From contig NZ_BCVF01000017.1 in NCBI RefSeq assembly GCF_001591605.1, positions 1 through 64,000 on the forward strand: a stretch of 64,000 bases of DNA, in the 5' to 3' direction. The position numbers and the translations under genes are program-made. Of the stretch, positions 50,728 to 60,944 are shown one piece after another. The DNA is from Bacillus badius NBRC 15713 (GTDB lineage Bacteria; Bacillota; Bacilli; Bacillales; Domibacillaceae). How positions within the stretch are numbered: the stretch's first letter is position 1; every line of letters begins with the position of its first letter. Below the pieces are notes generated by a model that saw only the letters and a list, made by a program, of their open reading frames with translations, searched no databases and was not told the DNA's origin.

Positions 50728-53700
50728 AGCCAGTCAAATTAATCATGCAAGCATTCGGTCCTTATGCGGGAAGGGAAGAGATTGATTTTAGAAAGCTTGA
50801 GAATCGGACGATGTTCGTCATTTCCGGTAAGACTGGATCCGGCAAAACGACCATTTTTGACGGGATTAGCTTTGCCATTTATGGCCGGGCAAGCGGGGAA
50901 GAAAGGACGGGAAGCGACCTCCGCAGCCAGTTTGCCAAGGATGAACTGTTAACTGAGGTATCGCTTGAGTTTTCCCTAAAGGACCGGAGTTACTATATTT
51001 ACCGCTCTCCGCAGCAAGAAAAGAAAAAAGAACGCGGCGAGGGTTTCCGCACGATCAATGCCAAAGCTGAATTGTATGAAATAAGCGATACGGGAGAGCA
51101 GAAGCTGATTGCGGCCAATGTCAGGGAAGTGGACGAGAAAGTAAAAGAGATCATTCAGCTTGATGCTAATCAGTTCCGGCAAATTTTAATGATTCCACAA
51201 GGGGAGTTCAGAAAACTGCTCGTTTCCGACAGCAAAGAGAAGGAAAAAGTCTTGCAGCGCTTGTTCCATACGGAGTTTTATAAATTAATAGAAGAGAAGT
51301 TAAAGAACCAAGCAGCTGAATTAGCAAAAAAAGTGGAAAGCGGGCAAAGGGAACGAGCTCAGCTTCTTGGCGGCATTGAACCGGCAACCGCCGAAATGAC
51401 GGAACTTCTGGAACAAAAGCCGCGGAATGAGGCAGCCATCCTTTCACAGCTGAAAGTAGATACTCGTTTGTTAGCTGAAAAATTAGCCGGCATGACAAAG
51501 GAAATTGAACAGCAGCAAAATGAACGGGATGAATTAACACGAAGCATCCACCAGGCGCAGCATATTATTCAACAAATGGCCCGCCAAAAAGAGTTAGAAA
51601 CAGAGAAGAAGGAATTAGAAGATAAAAAGCCGGAAATGGCAAGAAAGACAGCTGAAATTGAATGGGCTGAAAAAGCAAAAAACTTGGGCCGCCAGGAAGA
51701 ACTGTGCATGCAGCTAAAAGAGCATCTTGATAAAGAGGAAAAACGGGCTGAAGAGTCACGTACAGCACTTTTGAAGCAGCAGCAAGCTATTGAGGAAGCA
51801 GAACGGCAATGGCAGGAAGAAAACAGCAGGGAAGAGGAGAGAAAGCAAGCAGCAGAAGCTTTAAACAAGCTGCTTAGTCTTAACGAGGCCGTCTCCTCGC
51901 TCGATCAGGAAAAAGCGACTTTAAACCGCCTGCACGCTCAAGTGCAAGCGTATGAAAAAAAGCGGGAAGCACTTGCGGCTCAATCAGAACAAACGGAAGC
52001 TCAAATAGAGAAGCTCGAAGCGGCACTGGGCTCCCTGGATTATTGGCAGCGTGTACTTTATGACGAGGAAAAGAAAAAGCAAACAGTGGAAGCCCAAATG
52101 AAGCTTCTTGAGAAAATGATCAAGGGAACCGAACGAGTCAGCCGGCTGAAGAAGGAGGAGCAAGAACAGAAGAGGCGGTCTGCAGAGAAAGAACAGCAGC
52201 TGCAAGCGGCAAAAGCGCAAGTTCAGCAACTTGAGGAGGCTTGGCACAAGCAGCAGGCCGGCCTGCTGGCCCAGTCCCTTGTTGCGGGACAGCCATGCGC
52301 TGTTTGCGGTTCTGCCAGCCATCCTTCCCCGGCAAGCGCCCATGCGGATGCTCCCGAGAAAGAAGAAATGGAAGCGGCCAAACAAAAAGCGGCTCAAGCA
52401 GAAAAAGAACAGCAGGAAGCCGCCCGCGAGCTTGCCCGCATTCAGGTACATGTTCAGAAAGAAGAAGAATTGCTGCTGGAATGGAAGCAGGAAACAGCTG
52501 AGCTGGAGTTAAAGCTAGAGGATTCGGACTTGGCCGCCCAAGAAGTGCAGCTGGCTTCAGCACAAGCCGCTGCCGGACAAGCCATTCAGCAAGCGAATGA
52601 AAAGCTGCAGCAGAAAAGAGCATGGACAGAAGAGCGCAGCCGGCTGAACGAGCACTGGAAAGAGCTCCGTGCCGAAGTAACCAAATGCCAGCAGAACGAG
52701 CTGGAGGCCCGTGAATTATATGCGAGAAAACAATCCCGGGTGGAAGAGCTGTTCAAGCTGATTCCTGAGCCGCTTCAGCAAAAAGCAGCTTATGACCAGG
52801 CCGTACAGCATGCTGAAAGAAGCAGCCGAATTCTGGAGGAACGCTTAGCAGCCGCTTTGCAGCAAAGGCAGGCAGCCGAAACGGCCCTTGCAGCGGCAGA
52901 AGCCGGCTGGCGGGAAATTCAAAGTACAATTGACCAGCATAAGGAGCGGCTGGCGGCTGAGCGCACCCGGTTTAAGCAGTTAATGGAGGAAAACGGCTTT
53001 GGGGATTTTAAGCATTACGCAGCCAGCAAGCGGACAGACGCAGAGATTAAAAGGCAGCAGCAGGAAATTCACTCTTTTAATGAACGGCTTCGCTCGGTAT
53101 CTGATTTGCTTGAGGAATTTACAGTCAGCCTCAAGGGAATTGAACAACCGGACCTCGCCGCATTGACAGCCAAAAAAGCAGAGATTGATAACCGGATAGC
53201 GGAACGGGATAAAGAGCGCCTGGCGTTGAATCATTTGATCAGCAGCTACCGGCGAATTGAGGAAAGGGCAGAGGCTATTGAGGAGCATCTGCGCGGCCTT
53301 GAAAAAGACTATAGTGTAGTTGGCCATCTTTATGACATTACCCACGGGAAAAATGTGCATAAGCTAACGTTCGAAAGATATGTCCTTGCCGCTTTTCTCG
53401 ATGATATTCTTGTAGTGGCTAATGAGCGGCTTGTTAAGATGACAAGCGGGCGCTATACCTTGCACCGGAAAACAGACCGGGCAAAAGGGAACGCTCAAAG
53501 CGGATTGGAATTGCTGATTTTCGATCAATATACGGGGCAGGAACGCCATGTGAAGACGTTATCAGGCGGCGAAAGCTTTAAAGCTGCCTTGGCGCTGGCT
53601 CTTGGTTTGGCGGAGGTGGTCCAACAGTATGCCGGCGGCGTCTCTTTGGAAACAATGTTTATTGATGAAGGATTTGGCACGCTCGATCCCGAATCGCTGG

Positions 53701-53864
53701 ATCAGGCAATTGAGGCGCTCATGGAAATACAAGATTCCGGCCGGCTTGTCGGCGTCATTTCGCATGTGCCGGAGCTGAAAGAAAGAATTGATGCGCGTCT
53801 TGAAGTAATGTCCACCCAAAGCGGCAGCTACACCCAGTTCCAATTAGCCATTGCCGCTTTATAG
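50724..53864 (+). CDS. sbcC: Exonuclease SbcC (Rad50-type SMC ATPase)
   Basis: A 1046-residue ATPase partner of SbcD. Walker A ISGKTGSGKTTIFDG near residue 35, long Gln/Glu-rich coiled coils, a zinc hook PCAVCGSASHP near residue 525, the signature LSGGESFKAALALALGLAEV and Walker B LETMFIDEGFGTLDPESLD near the C-terminus. It bridges DNA ends and regulates nuclease access. Start overlaps sbcD; no clear terminator follows before the next gene. Confidence 0.97.
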   Translation: MKPVKLIMQAFGPYAGREEIDFRKLENRTMFVISGKTGSGKTTIFDGISFAIYGRASGEERTGSDLRSQFAKDELLTEVSLEFSLKDRSYYIYRSPQQEKKKERGEGFRTINAKAELYEISDTGEQKLIAANVREVDEKVKEIIQLDANQFRQILMIPQGEFRKLLVSDSKEKEKVLQRLFHTEFYKLIEEKLKNQAAELAKKVESGQRERAQLLGGIEPATAEMTELLEQKPRNEAAILSQLKVDTRLLAEKLAGMTKEIEQQQNERDELTRSIHQAQHIIQQMARQKELETEKKELEDKKPEMARKTAEIEWAEKAKNLGRQEELCMQLKEHLDKEEKRAEESRTALLKQQQAIEEAERQWQEENSREEERKQAAEALNKLLSLNEAVSSLDQEKATLNRLHAQVQAYEKKREALAAQSEQTEAQIEKLEAALGSLDYWQRVLYDEEKKKQTVEAQMKLLEKMIKGTERVSRLKKEEQEQKRRSAEKEQQLQAAKAQVQQLEEAWHKQQAGLLAQSLVAGQPCAVCGSASHPSPASAHADAPEKEEMEAAKQKAAQAEKEQQEAARELARIQVHVQKEEELLLEWKQETAELELKLEDSDLAAQEVQLASAQAAAGQAIQQANEKLQQKRAWTEERSRLNEHWKELRAEVTKCQQNELEARELYARKQSRVEELFKLIPEPLQQKAAYDQAVQHAERSSRILEERLAAALQQRQAAETALAAAEAGWREIQSTIDQHKERLAAERTRFKQLMEENGFGDFKHYAASKRTDAEIKRQQQEIHSFNERLRSVSDLLEEFTVSLKGIEQPDLAALTAKKAEIDNRIAERDKERLALNHLISSYRRIEERAEAIEEHLRGLEKDYSVVGHLYDITHGKNVHKLTFERYVLAAFLDDILVVANERLVKMTSGRYTLHRKTDRAKGNAQSGLELLIFDQYTGQERHVKTLSGGESFKAALALALGLAEVVQQYAGGVSLETMFIDEGFGTLDPESLDQAIEALMEIQDSGRLVGVISHVPELKERIDARLEVMSTQSGSYTQFQLAIAAL

Positions 53865-53985
53865 TGTACGTTAATGGACCGGTTTGTTCATAAATTATTC
53901 AAGATAACTACCTGCCTGCCGTTGTATTTGTTGTTTTTATGCAATAACATTATTTTAGATAGAATATTGCAGGAGGGAAAATGAA

Positions 53986-54579
53986 TTGAGATACTTGCGT
54001 TCTTTTTTAGCAGCCGCTGCGCTGTCTACTGTGTTGCTCATAGCGGGCTGCGGCAAAAGTGATTTTGAAAGTAATATGGACGTTAAAATACAAGACTTTG
54101 AACATGTAAATCAGAATAACGAAAAAGTCAGTCTAGATGATTTAAAAGGAAAAGTGTGGCTGGCCGATTTAATTTTCACAAGCTGTACGACGGTATGTCA
54201 GCCAATGACAAAAAATATGGCTGATTTGCAGAAGATGCTCAAAAAAGAAGGAGTAGAAGACTACCGCATCGTTTCGTTTAGTGTGGATCCGGAAGTGGAT
54301 ACACCAGAAAAGCTGAAGGAATATATTTCTAATTTTGAAGTGGATGAAAAGAAATGGGATTTGTTGACCGGCTATGAACAGGATTATATCCGTGAATTTG
54401 CTGAAAAAAATCTGCAAACTTTGGCGATTCCTGACCCAAATTCCAATCAGGTTACACATGGCACAAGCTTTTATTTAATTAACAAAGAGGGCAAAGCTGT
54501 GAAAAATTACAGCGGAGCGGAAGACGTGCCATTTGAAGAAATTGTTCAAGATGTGAAAACACTCGTTGAAGAAAAATAA
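53986..54579 (+). CDS. SCO1/SenC-type copper lipoprotein
   Basis: A 197-residue lipoprotein (lipobox LIAGC with Cys22). Thioredoxin fold with SCTTVCQPM (Cys67 and Cys71) and TBHGTSFY-like THGTSFY (His158), the copper ligands of SCO proteins that assemble the CuA centre of cytochrome c oxidase. TTG 53986 is eight bases after AGGAGGG; an ATG five bases earlier opens only a two-codon frame. Terminator at 54597. Confidence 0.94.
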   Translation: MRYLRSFLAAAALSTVLLIAGCGKSDFESNMDVKIQDFEHVNQNNEKVSLDDLKGKVWLADLIFTSCTTVCQPMTKNMADLQKMLKKEGVEDYRIVSFSVDPEVDTPEKLKEYISNFEVDEKKWDLLTGYEQDYIREFAEKNLQTLAIPDPNSNQVTHGTSFYLINKEGKAVKNYSGAEDVPFEEIVQDVKTLVEEK

Positions 54580-54596
54580 AATGGCTGTTTTTCAAG

Positions 54597-54625
54597 AAAG
54601 AGCTCCGCTACTGGAGCTCTTTTTT
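54597..54625 (+). terminator. Terminator of the SCO gene
   Basis: GAGCTCC pairs with GGAGCTC around GCTACT, then six T. Confidence 0.88.
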
Positions 54626-54791
54626 GATTAGGGGAAAATTAAAGGTAAAATGACCTATAAAATAAAAAACAAGACTTGACTTTGCTAAAATTAACAAAAA
54701 ATTCACAATCATTTAATTGATTTTTCGGCTTAATTTGGGTAAGATGATTACACAGAAGTTTTTCTGAAAATTTTAAAAAGGGGTGAAATTT

Positions 54792-54971
54792 ATGAACTAC
54801 GGTGTTTATAAGTTCGGATCATTCAAGCAAATTAAGTGCGAGTGCGGCTGGGAAGGAGTCCGTGCTGACTTGAAGAAAGCCTTTGTAGTTCTTGAGCAAA
54901 CCAAGTGCGGTTCTATCTTTGATGCAGAAGACGTTTATATTTGTCCGAACTGCGATTCCCGAAAATACTAA
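54792..54971 (+). CDS. Small zinc-binding protein
   Basis: A 59-residue protein starting at ATG 54792 behind GGGGTG. Cysteine pairs IKCECGWEG near the start and YICPNCDSRKY at the end, with a lone Cys between, predict a zinc ribbon. The middle helix is KKAFVVLEQTKCGS. It is monocistronic between the SCO gene and adeR; function unknown. Confidence 0.75.
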   Translation: MNYGVYKFGSFKQIKCECGWEGVRADLKKAFVVLEQTKCGSIFDAEDVYICPNCDSRKY

Positions 54972-55065
54972 TTTCTCCCGATCACTAGCCTTCTAGTATT
55001 CATTTCCCATTTGCCTGCCAATTTAGTAGATTGTCTGCTAATTCTTATCACTTCAGTCTTTTTAA

Positions 55066-55100
55066 ACGGAGCCCGCCTATTCCCGGCAGCTCCGTTTTCC
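55066..55100 (+). terminator. Terminator downstream of the zinc-ribbon gene
   Basis: ACGGAGC (55066-55072) pairs with GCTCCGT, then TTTCC. Confidence 0.6.
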
Positions 55101-55169
55101 TATTGAGGGGAACTTTTGTGCAAGGTAACGGGCTGCCTTGTATTTCAATAGCAATAAGTGAAAAATAGC

Positions 55170-55198
55170 TTTCAAGCCATGCGCTCTAATAATATAAT
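55170..55198 (+). promoter_or_regulatory. Probable promoter of adeR
   Basis: TTTCAA (55170-55175), 17 bp, TATAAT (55193-55198). It places the transcript start near 55205, so ATG 55237 is preferred over ATG 55210. Confidence 0.5.
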
Positions 55199-55236
55199 GT
55201 TGGTACAGAATGAAATTAAAGAAAGAAAGTGGTTAT

Positions 55237-56475
55237 ATGGAAAAAGTAACTGGAAACTTCTTCTCTAATGAATATGAATCACTCGAGATGCTCGCTGATT
55301 TAATTAGTGAAGAATTAGAATGTCCGATTACTATAGAGGATGATAATCACCGTATCATTGCTTATAGCCGGCATGAAGATGAAGTAGACCCTGTCAGAAT
55401 TGCGACGATTATGCGACGGCGCGTGCCGGAAAACGTGATTAACAGCTTATGGAAAGTCGGTGCGATACCGAAGCTGTTTGAAACAGAAGAACCGGTGGTT
55501 GTGCCGCGGATTGACCAAGTGGGAATCAGAGAGAGGGTGGCTATTTCCGTTCGGAAGAACAAGGAAGTAGTCGGCTTTATTTGGGCGCATCCGAGCAAGC
55601 CGTTCGATGAGCAAAAAATTATCATCTTGCAGGAAGCAGCAAAAGCAGTGAAAAATCAGCTGATTCAGCGCCAAAAACAGAAAACAGAAACGGAAAAAAA
55701 TTATGAAGAGCTTTTTTGGAAACTGCTCACAGGACATTTCACCCGTCTCCGTGATTTAGAGCAAGTAAATGAGCGCTACAACTTAGTGTTAAAAGGAATG
55801 ATGACGGTTGTTATTGTTGATTTCCTGCAGCCGGTCAACCGATCGGTGGAACGCCAAACCAACTATTTGGTGGAAACGATGCAGCAGCTGCCGATTATCG
55901 CCAGAACATTTGATAATGGCCAATTGATTTTATTAGTAAGGCTGCCTGAGAAGGAGAAAGACCAGGCACTTTCTGATTTTATAAATAATTTAATCGGGAA
56001 AATCAAGGAGCGCCAAAACATTTCGGGAATTGTCGCAGCTTCGGGAAGCATGACGGATAATCCGCTGGCGCTTGCCCGCAGCTACCAAGAAGCGCTGTAT
56101 GTATTAAAAGTGAAACAGCAGTTTCCGTCAGCTGCAGCTTCTATTTTTGGATATGAAAAGCTGGGTGTGTTTCAATTTATTGAAGATCTTGCTGTCATTA
56201 GAAAACGGTCGGGCTATCAAAATCTGGCTATTGAAAAATTAAGCCAATATGATGATAATCATCATGCCAATTTACAGGAAACAATTTTTACCTTTTTACA
56301 GTATGACGGCAATATGAATGATGCTGCCAAAGCATTGCATATCCATGCCAATACGCTGGCTTATCGGCTGAAGAGGATTTCTGAGATAGCTGATATTAAT
56401 TTAAAGGATGCCAATCAGAAAATGACATTATACCTTGATTTGCTCATTAAACAACTAGAAGAAGAAAATTTGTAG
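55237..56475 (+). CDS. adeR: PucR-family activator AdeR of the alanine dehydrogenase gene
   Basis: A 412-residue protein. Residues about 1-130 form a GAF-like sensor (LADLISEELECPITIEDDN, RVAISVRKNKEVVGFIWAHP), followed by a CdaR/GGDEF-like middle, and a C-terminal PucR HTH (YDGNMNDAAKALHIHANTLA, YRLKRISEIA). In B. subtilis AdeR activates ald, which here lies 100 bp downstream. Alternative start ATG 55210 lacks a ribosome binding site. Confidence 0.9.
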   Translation: MEKVTGNFFSNEYESLEMLADLISEELECPITIEDDNHRIIAYSRHEDEVDPVRIATIMRRRVPENVINSLWKVGAIPKLFETEEPVVVPRIDQVGIRERVAISVRKNKEVVGFIWAHPSKPFDEQKIIILQEAAKAVKNQLIQRQKQKTETEKNYEELFWKLLTGHFTRLRDLEQVNERYNLVLKGMMTVVIVDFLQPVNRSVERQTNYLVETMQQLPIIARTFDNGQLILLVRLPEKEKDQALSDFINNLIGKIKERQNISGIVAASGSMTDNPLALARSYQEALYVLKVKQQFPSAAASIFGYEKLGVFQFIEDLAVIRKRSGYQNLAIEKLSQYDDNHHANLQETIFTFLQYDGNMNDAAKALHIHANTLAYRLKRISEIADINLKDANQKMTLYLDLLIKQLEEENL

Positions 56476-56578
56476 AAAAACACAAAAACATCTCTCCGAA
56501 TTTTTTATTTATAATGATGAAATGACGAAAAATATATCATAATATAGACGTATATTGAAAAGAAGGAGAGATGTTCAG

Positions 56579-57691
56579 ATGATTATTGGTGTTCCTAAGG
56601 AAATTAAAAACAATGAAAACCGCGTAGCCATCACTCCAGCTGGAGTTACTACTTTAGTTAGAGCCGGACACAAAGTATTAGTGGAGAAAGATGCGGGTCT
56701 TGGAAGCGGTTTCACTAATGAAGAGTACCAAGAGCTTGGCGCGCAGTTGATTGACTCAGCAGCAGATGTATGGGCTCAAGCAGAAATGGTGCTGAAAGTA
56801 AAAGAGCCGATCGAATCGGAATACCAATATTTCCGTAAAGATTTATTGTTATTTACGTACTTGCATCTCGCAGCAGAGCCTGCCTTGACAAAAGCGCTTG
56901 TAGAAAACGGCGTAACAGGTGTTGCCTATGAAACGGTGTCAGTTAACCGCACACTTCCTTTGCTTTCACCTATGAGTGAAGTTGCTGGCCGTATGGCAGC
57001 GCAAATCGGCGCTCAATTCCTTGAGAAAAACAAAGGCGGCAAAGGTGTCCTTCTTGGTGGAGTACCGGGAGTGAAGAAAAGTAAAGTAACAGTTATCGGC
57101 GGCGGCATGGTAGGAACAAATGCGGCAAAAATCGCATCCGGCCTTGGAGCGGACGTAACGATTATCGATTTAAGTGCAGAGCGTCTGCGCCAGTTGGAAG
57201 ATATTTTTGGATCCAGCGTTCAAACATTAATGTCCAGCCCATTTAATATTGCTGAAGCGGTTAAAGAATCTGACCTTGTCATCGGAGCTGTATTAATTCC
57301 GGGTTCAAAAGCGCCGAAACTTGTGACAGAGGAAATGGTGAAGTCAATGTCTCCGGGATCTGTCATTGTTGACGTAGCTGTTGACCAAGGCGGTATTTTT
57401 GAGACAGTTGATCATGTAACAACACATGATAACCCGACATATGAAAAGCACGGAGTTGTTCATTATGCGGTAGCTAACATGCCTGGAGCTGTTCCGCGCA
57501 CCTCTACAGTAGCTTTGACAAATGTGACCATTCCTTACGCTTTACAAATGGCTAACAAAGGATTCACTCAAGCGATTCAAGAAAACCCTGCATTGAAACC
57601 TGGAGTGAATACTTATAAAGGTCATGTTACGTACGAAGCGGTAGCTAAAGACCTGGGATACGATTACAAAGCAGTAGAAGAGCTAATTTAA
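56579..57691 (+). CDS. ald: Alanine dehydrogenase
   Basis: A 370-residue NAD enzyme converting L-alanine to pyruvate and ammonium, needed for growth on alanine and for sporulation. [34 protein letters not shown] (active-site His), [38 protein letters not shown] (NAD binding) and [13 protein letters not shown] are diagnostic. ATG 56579 follows AAGGAGAG; the frame extends eight codons further without a site. Terminator at 57697. Confidence 0.97.
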   Translation: MIIGVPKEIKNNENRVAITPAGVTTLVRAGHKVLVEKDAGLGSGFTNEEYQELGAQLIDSAADVWAQAEMVLKVKEPIESEYQYFRKDLLLFTYLHLAAEPALTKALVENGVTGVAYETVSVNRTLPLLSPMSEVAGRMAAQIGAQFLEKNKGGKGVLLGGVPGVKKSKVTVIGGGMVGTNAAKIASGLGADVTIIDLSAERLRQLEDIFGSSVQTLMSSPFNIAEAVKESDLVIGAVLIPGSKAPKLVTEEMVKSMSPGSVIVDVAVDQGGIFETVDHVTTHDNPTYEKHGVVHYAVANMPGAVPRTSTVALTNVTIPYALQMANKGFTQAIQENPALKPGVNTYKGHVTYEAVAKDLGYDYKAVEELI

Positions 57692-57696
57692 CCCTT

Positions 57697-57729
57697 AAAA
57701 AACCTGTCAATAAAATGACAGGTTTTTTT
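57697..57729 (+). terminator. Terminator of ald
   Basis: AAAACCTGTCA pairs with TGACAGGTTTT, then T. Confidence 0.9.
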
Positions 57730-57884
57730 ATGGATAGTAAATCCTTATTCTTACAAATGTATCAATTTTGTTAAATCCTGTAAGGTTTTCTTTTTTGTCG
57801 AATGTTCTATGATATAATTTCTGCAAGATGAATGTGAGCGGCAGACTATGAGGAGAATAAACAGTAAAGGGCCAGGTGATAGAC

Positions 57885-58427
57885 ATGATTGTTAAACGCT
57901 CATCCATTAAAACGAGTTATTTCGGGAAAGCTCTTTTTTTGGTTCTTTGCGGCGCCTTGCTGTTTGTGGGAATTTCTCTTTATTATTTTAAAGAATACAA
58001 AGATGAACAGGCCTATGCCAAACAGCTCGAAGTGATTTATCAGTTGATGGACAAGAGTGCGGTGAAAGCAGAGTCGGTTGTTTCTAGCCATTCTGATAGC
58101 CAGGGAGTAGTTAGCCGTCAAGGAGAAGGAATTGTAGCTGGGCAGAGCCATTCTTATGAGGCAATGTCGGAGGCAGAGATGGCCCAGCAGCTGCAGCAAG
58201 ATTCAGAAAAGTGCCATGATTTGCTGTCTGAACTCGCTGATCCTCCTGAAACGATGGCTGATATATATTCTGTTTTGCTCGATGTCCATATTACATACAA
58301 ACAGTATTTACATTTGGCTCTTCATCCGCAAGAACCATCTGCTAATTTGACAAAGAAGGAAAAGGCATTAAACGAAGAATTGAAAAACGGATTAGCTATC
58401 GTTAAAAATAGAATGGAACAAATGTAG
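57885..58427 (+). CDS. Hypothetical single-TM protein with helical extracellular region
   Basis: A 180-residue protein; ATG 57885 behind AGGTGAT. One N-terminal span (ALFLVLCGALLFVGISLYYF), then a mostly helical, Glu/Gln/Ser-rich outer part (AMSEAEMAQQLQQDSEKCHD, ADIYSVLLDVHITYKQYLHL). No lipobox. I recognise no family; it is convergent with the L,D-transpeptidase gene and shares a bidirectional terminator with it. Confidence 0.7.
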   Translation: MIVKRSSIKTSYFGKALFLVLCGALLFVGISLYYFKEYKDEQAYAKQLEVIYQLMDKSAVKAESVVSSHSDSQGVVSRQGEGIVAGQSHSYEAMSEAEMAQQLQQDSEKCHDLLSELADPPETMADIYSVLLDVHITYKQYLHLALHPQEPSANLTKKEKALNEELKNGLAIVKNRMEQM

Positions 58428-58459
58428 CAATACAGTTAAGTTTTAACCAAATAAAACAG

Positions 58460-58500
58460 AAAAAGGGATCAACAGGCGGCTGGCCTTTGGATCCCTTTTT
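58460..58500. terminator. Bidirectional terminator
   Basis: AAAAAGGGATC (58460-58470) pairs perfectly with GATCCCTTTTT (58490-58500), serving both convergent genes. Confidence 0.88.
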
Positions 58501-58519
58501 CTGTTTTCGTTTGACCTCT

Positions 58520-59230
58520 TTATTTAGTCGAAGATCTAAGGTCGGCAAGGATGGAGGCTTGATCTCCGATGACAATTCGAGGCTGTTTGGACGGCATGAT
58601 CCAGCGCATAACATACAGCAGCTGGCGTTCGTTAAGGGCTACACAACCGGCAGTAGGGCTTGAAGGGTTTCTCCATCTGTGGAGAAAGATAGCGCTTCCC
58701 TTTCCTTTCATGATCGGGTCTTCATTGTATTTGATAACAACGGCATATTTGTATAAAAAATGGTTCATTCGTTCGTAGGATTTCCACCGTTTATCCGGAT
58801 TTCCTCTGTAATAGACCCACTTATTGTAATCGGGTGAACCAGGATCATCTACCCAATAATGATAGTGATTTGTTTGTGTATAGCGCATGTTTATCCGAGC
58901 TGGTTTTTGGGCAAACCCAAATCCTTCTCCGATAGGGAACAGCCCGGAAGGCGTGCGCCCATCTCCTTCTTTTTTAGAGGAAGACAGCCCATTTTTTCCT
59001 ATAACAGCTGCTGTTTTGTAAGTTTGTATCCATTTGCTTCCTCTTTTTTCATACGTCCGCAGAGTTGCCTGATAGCTTGTTTGTTTTCCTTCCACCACGA
59101 TGATCTGACTGCTGTCTTTGATAGCAGTTAATTGCTCAGACAGTTTACTTTCAAAAGAAGAGGGGGCGGCAGCTGAAGAGACAGAAGGAAAGCTCGCAAT
59201 CAGTAAGCCCAGTAAAATCCATTTTCTCAT
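58520..59230 (-). CDS. Exported L,D-transpeptidase (YkuD-type catalytic domain)
   Basis: A 236-residue protein with a signal peptide (RKWILLGLLIASFPSVSSAA). The catalytic region has GDGRTPSGLFPIGEGFGF and FLHRWRNPSSPTAGCVALNE, in which His and Cys match the H-x(n)-SxGC active site of YkuD L,D-transpeptidases. The linker HYHYWVDDPGSPDYNKWV is typical of the branch with a tyrosine-rich lid. It would form 3-3 crosslinks or attach proteins to peptidoglycan. Start behind AGGTGAAAAT. Confidence 0.88.
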   Translation of the reverse strand: MRKWILLGLLIASFPSVSSAAAPSSFESKLSEQLTAIKDSSQIIVVEGKQTSYQATLRTYEKRGSKWIQTYKTAAVIGKNGLSSSKKEGDGRTPSGLFPIGEGFGFAQKPARINMRYTQTNHYHYWVDDPGSPDYNKWVYYRGNPDKRWKSYERMNHFLYKYAVVIKYNEDPIMKGKGSAIFLHRWRNPSSPTAGCVALNERQLLYVMRWIMPSKQPRIVIGDQASILADLRSSTK

Positions 59231-59380
59231 ATTTTCACCTGCTTTTTCATTTATGAAGCGTTGTTAATAATTGTTCCTTTCTCCATTTCGCTGCAGACAG
59301 CGTTTTCCGCGGGAGCCGCTTCATTATACGAATGATTAAGACATCAATTGTAAAGCATAACAGGACAGCCGGGAAAAGCC

Positions 59381-59412
59381 AAAAACAACAGCCTGAATCG
59401 GCTGTTGTTTTT
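59381..59412. terminator. Terminator of the acetate permease operon
   Basis: AAAAACAACAGCC pairs perfectly with GGCTGTTGTTTTT around TGAATC. It lies at the 3' end of the minus-strand permease gene. Confidence 0.88.
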
Positions 59413-59417
59413 CATGC

Positions 59418-60944
59418 CTATCCTTTAAACCCGGTATTTGCTTTCACTGTTACCTCTGCAAACTTACGGGCATCCGATTTCGCCGAAAGAACCGTGCCGA
59501 TATAGCCGGCCAGGAAGCCGGCCGGTATAGAGACGATGGCTGGATTCGTGAGCGGAAATAGCGGAGTGCCGACAAAGATGGCTGTGCCTTCAGGTCCTAA
59601 TACATTTGGACTGACAGCTACTAGGATCAGTGCGGATAATAGGCCGGTTAACATGGCGGAAACAGCCCCAGTCGTGTTAAAGCGCTTCCAATAAATTGTA
59701 TATAAGATCACTGGAAGATTGGCGCTGGCAGCTACGCAAAAGGCAAGAGAAACTAGAAAAGCAACATTCATTTTTTGGGCGAACAAAGCAAGCAAAATGG
59801 AAAAGACAGCCACCGAAATGGAAGCATAGCGAGCAGCAAGCATTTGCTGTTTTTCCGTTACGTTGCCTTTTTTAATAATTTCGCCATAGATGTCATGGGC
59901 AAAGGCGGAAGCACCTGACAAGACCAATCCAGCTACGACAGCAAGAATAGTGGCAAAGGCCACAGCCGATACGAACGACATCAGCATGTCGCCGCCTAGA
60001 GCCTGGGCAAGCAGCGGAGCAGCCATATTGCCGGCAGCGTTGGCAGCTATGATGTTCTCGGAACCGACAAAGGCAGCGGCGCCAAAGCCAAGGAAGATCG
60101 TAAGAATGTAGAAGATGCCAACAATCCAGGTAGCATAAACAACAGAACTTCTCGCTGTTTTAGCGTCTTTTACAGTGAAAAAGCGCATAAGAATATGCGG
60201 AAGTCCGGCTGTTCCGAATACGAGAGCTGCCGTCATAGACAGTGTATCAACAGGATTTGTATATTTCACGCCGGGGTTTAAAAAGTTTTCGCCATGTGAG
60301 GTAGCTGACTTCACATCGGAGAACATTTCAAAAATGTTAAAGTGAAACTTCATTAATACAAGGAAAGAAATGATGACTGTGCCAATCATCAGCAGAACAG
60401 CTTTAATAATCTGTACCCAGCTTGTAGCCGTCATGCCCCCAAAGAGTACATAAATGGTCATCATGACACCGACGATCAAAACGGCTATCCAGTAATCGAT
60501 GCCGAGCAGTAATTGAATAAGGGCGCCGGCGCCGACAAGCTGGGCAATCATATAGAAAATAACAATTGTAATGGTGCTGAGAGCAGCTGTCGCTCTGACT
60601 TTCTTTTGCTCAAAGCGGGCATGAATCATATCTGCCAGCGTGTATTTTCCTAAATTACGCAACGGTTCAGCCACTAAATAAAGTACGACTAAATAAGCAA
60701 CAAGATAGCCGATGCTGAAAAAAAAGCCATCAAAGCCATTTAAAGCGATCGCGCCGGCGATGCCAAGGAAGGAAGCTGCTGATAAATAATCCCCCGCAAT
60801 GGCCAGTCCGTTTTGCCAGCCTGTCAGTCCGCCTCCAGCTGTATAAAATTCACTGGCTGTATTTGTCCGTTTGGCCGCAAAGTAAGTGATCACAAGAGTC
60901 AACCCGACGATTGCCACAAAGAATACTAAACCGACGATACTCAT
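59418..60944 (-). CDS. Sodium:solute symporter, ActP acetate-permease type
   Basis: A 508-residue transporter with about 13 membrane spans. The SSS-family pattern is clear (TASEFYTAGGGLTGWQNGLA, GDYLSAASFLGIAG, GLPHILMRFFTVKDAKTARS, GSENIIAANAAGNMAAPLLA). The branch with a DUF485 partner upstream takes up acetate, propionate or other short monocarboxylates; B. subtilis YwcA is similar. Start codon overlaps the DUF485 stop (ATGA). Confidence 0.93.
   Translation of the reverse strand: MSIVGLVFFVAIVGLTLVITYFAAKRTNTASEFYTAGGGLTGWQNGLAIAGDYLSAASFLGIAGAIALNGFDGFFFSIGYLVAYLVVLYLVAEPLRNLGKYTLADMIHARFEQKKVRATAALSTITIVIFYMIAQLVGAGALIQLLLGIDYWIAVLIVGVMMTIYVLFGGMTATSWVQIIKAVLLMIGTVIISFLVLMKFHFNIFEMFSDVKSATSHGENFLNPGVKYTNPVDTLSMTAALVFGTAGLPHILMRFFTVKDAKTARSSVVYATWIVGIFYILTIFLGFGAAAFVGSENIIAANAAGNMAAPLLAQALGGDMLMSFVSAVAFATILAVVAGLVLSGASAFAHDIYGEIIKKGNVTEKQQMLAARYASISVAVFSILLALFAQKMNVAFLVSLAFCVAASANLPVILYTIYWKRFNTTGAVSAMLTGLLSALILVAVSPNVLGPEGTAIFVGTPLFPLTNPAIVSIPAGFLAGYIGTVLSAKSDARKFAEVTVKANTGFKG

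Noticed and set aside
52138-52623. Long open frames on both other strands of sbcC
   Set aside because: They are by-products of the Gln/Glu/Ala-rich coiled coil of sbcC and have no ribosome binding sites.
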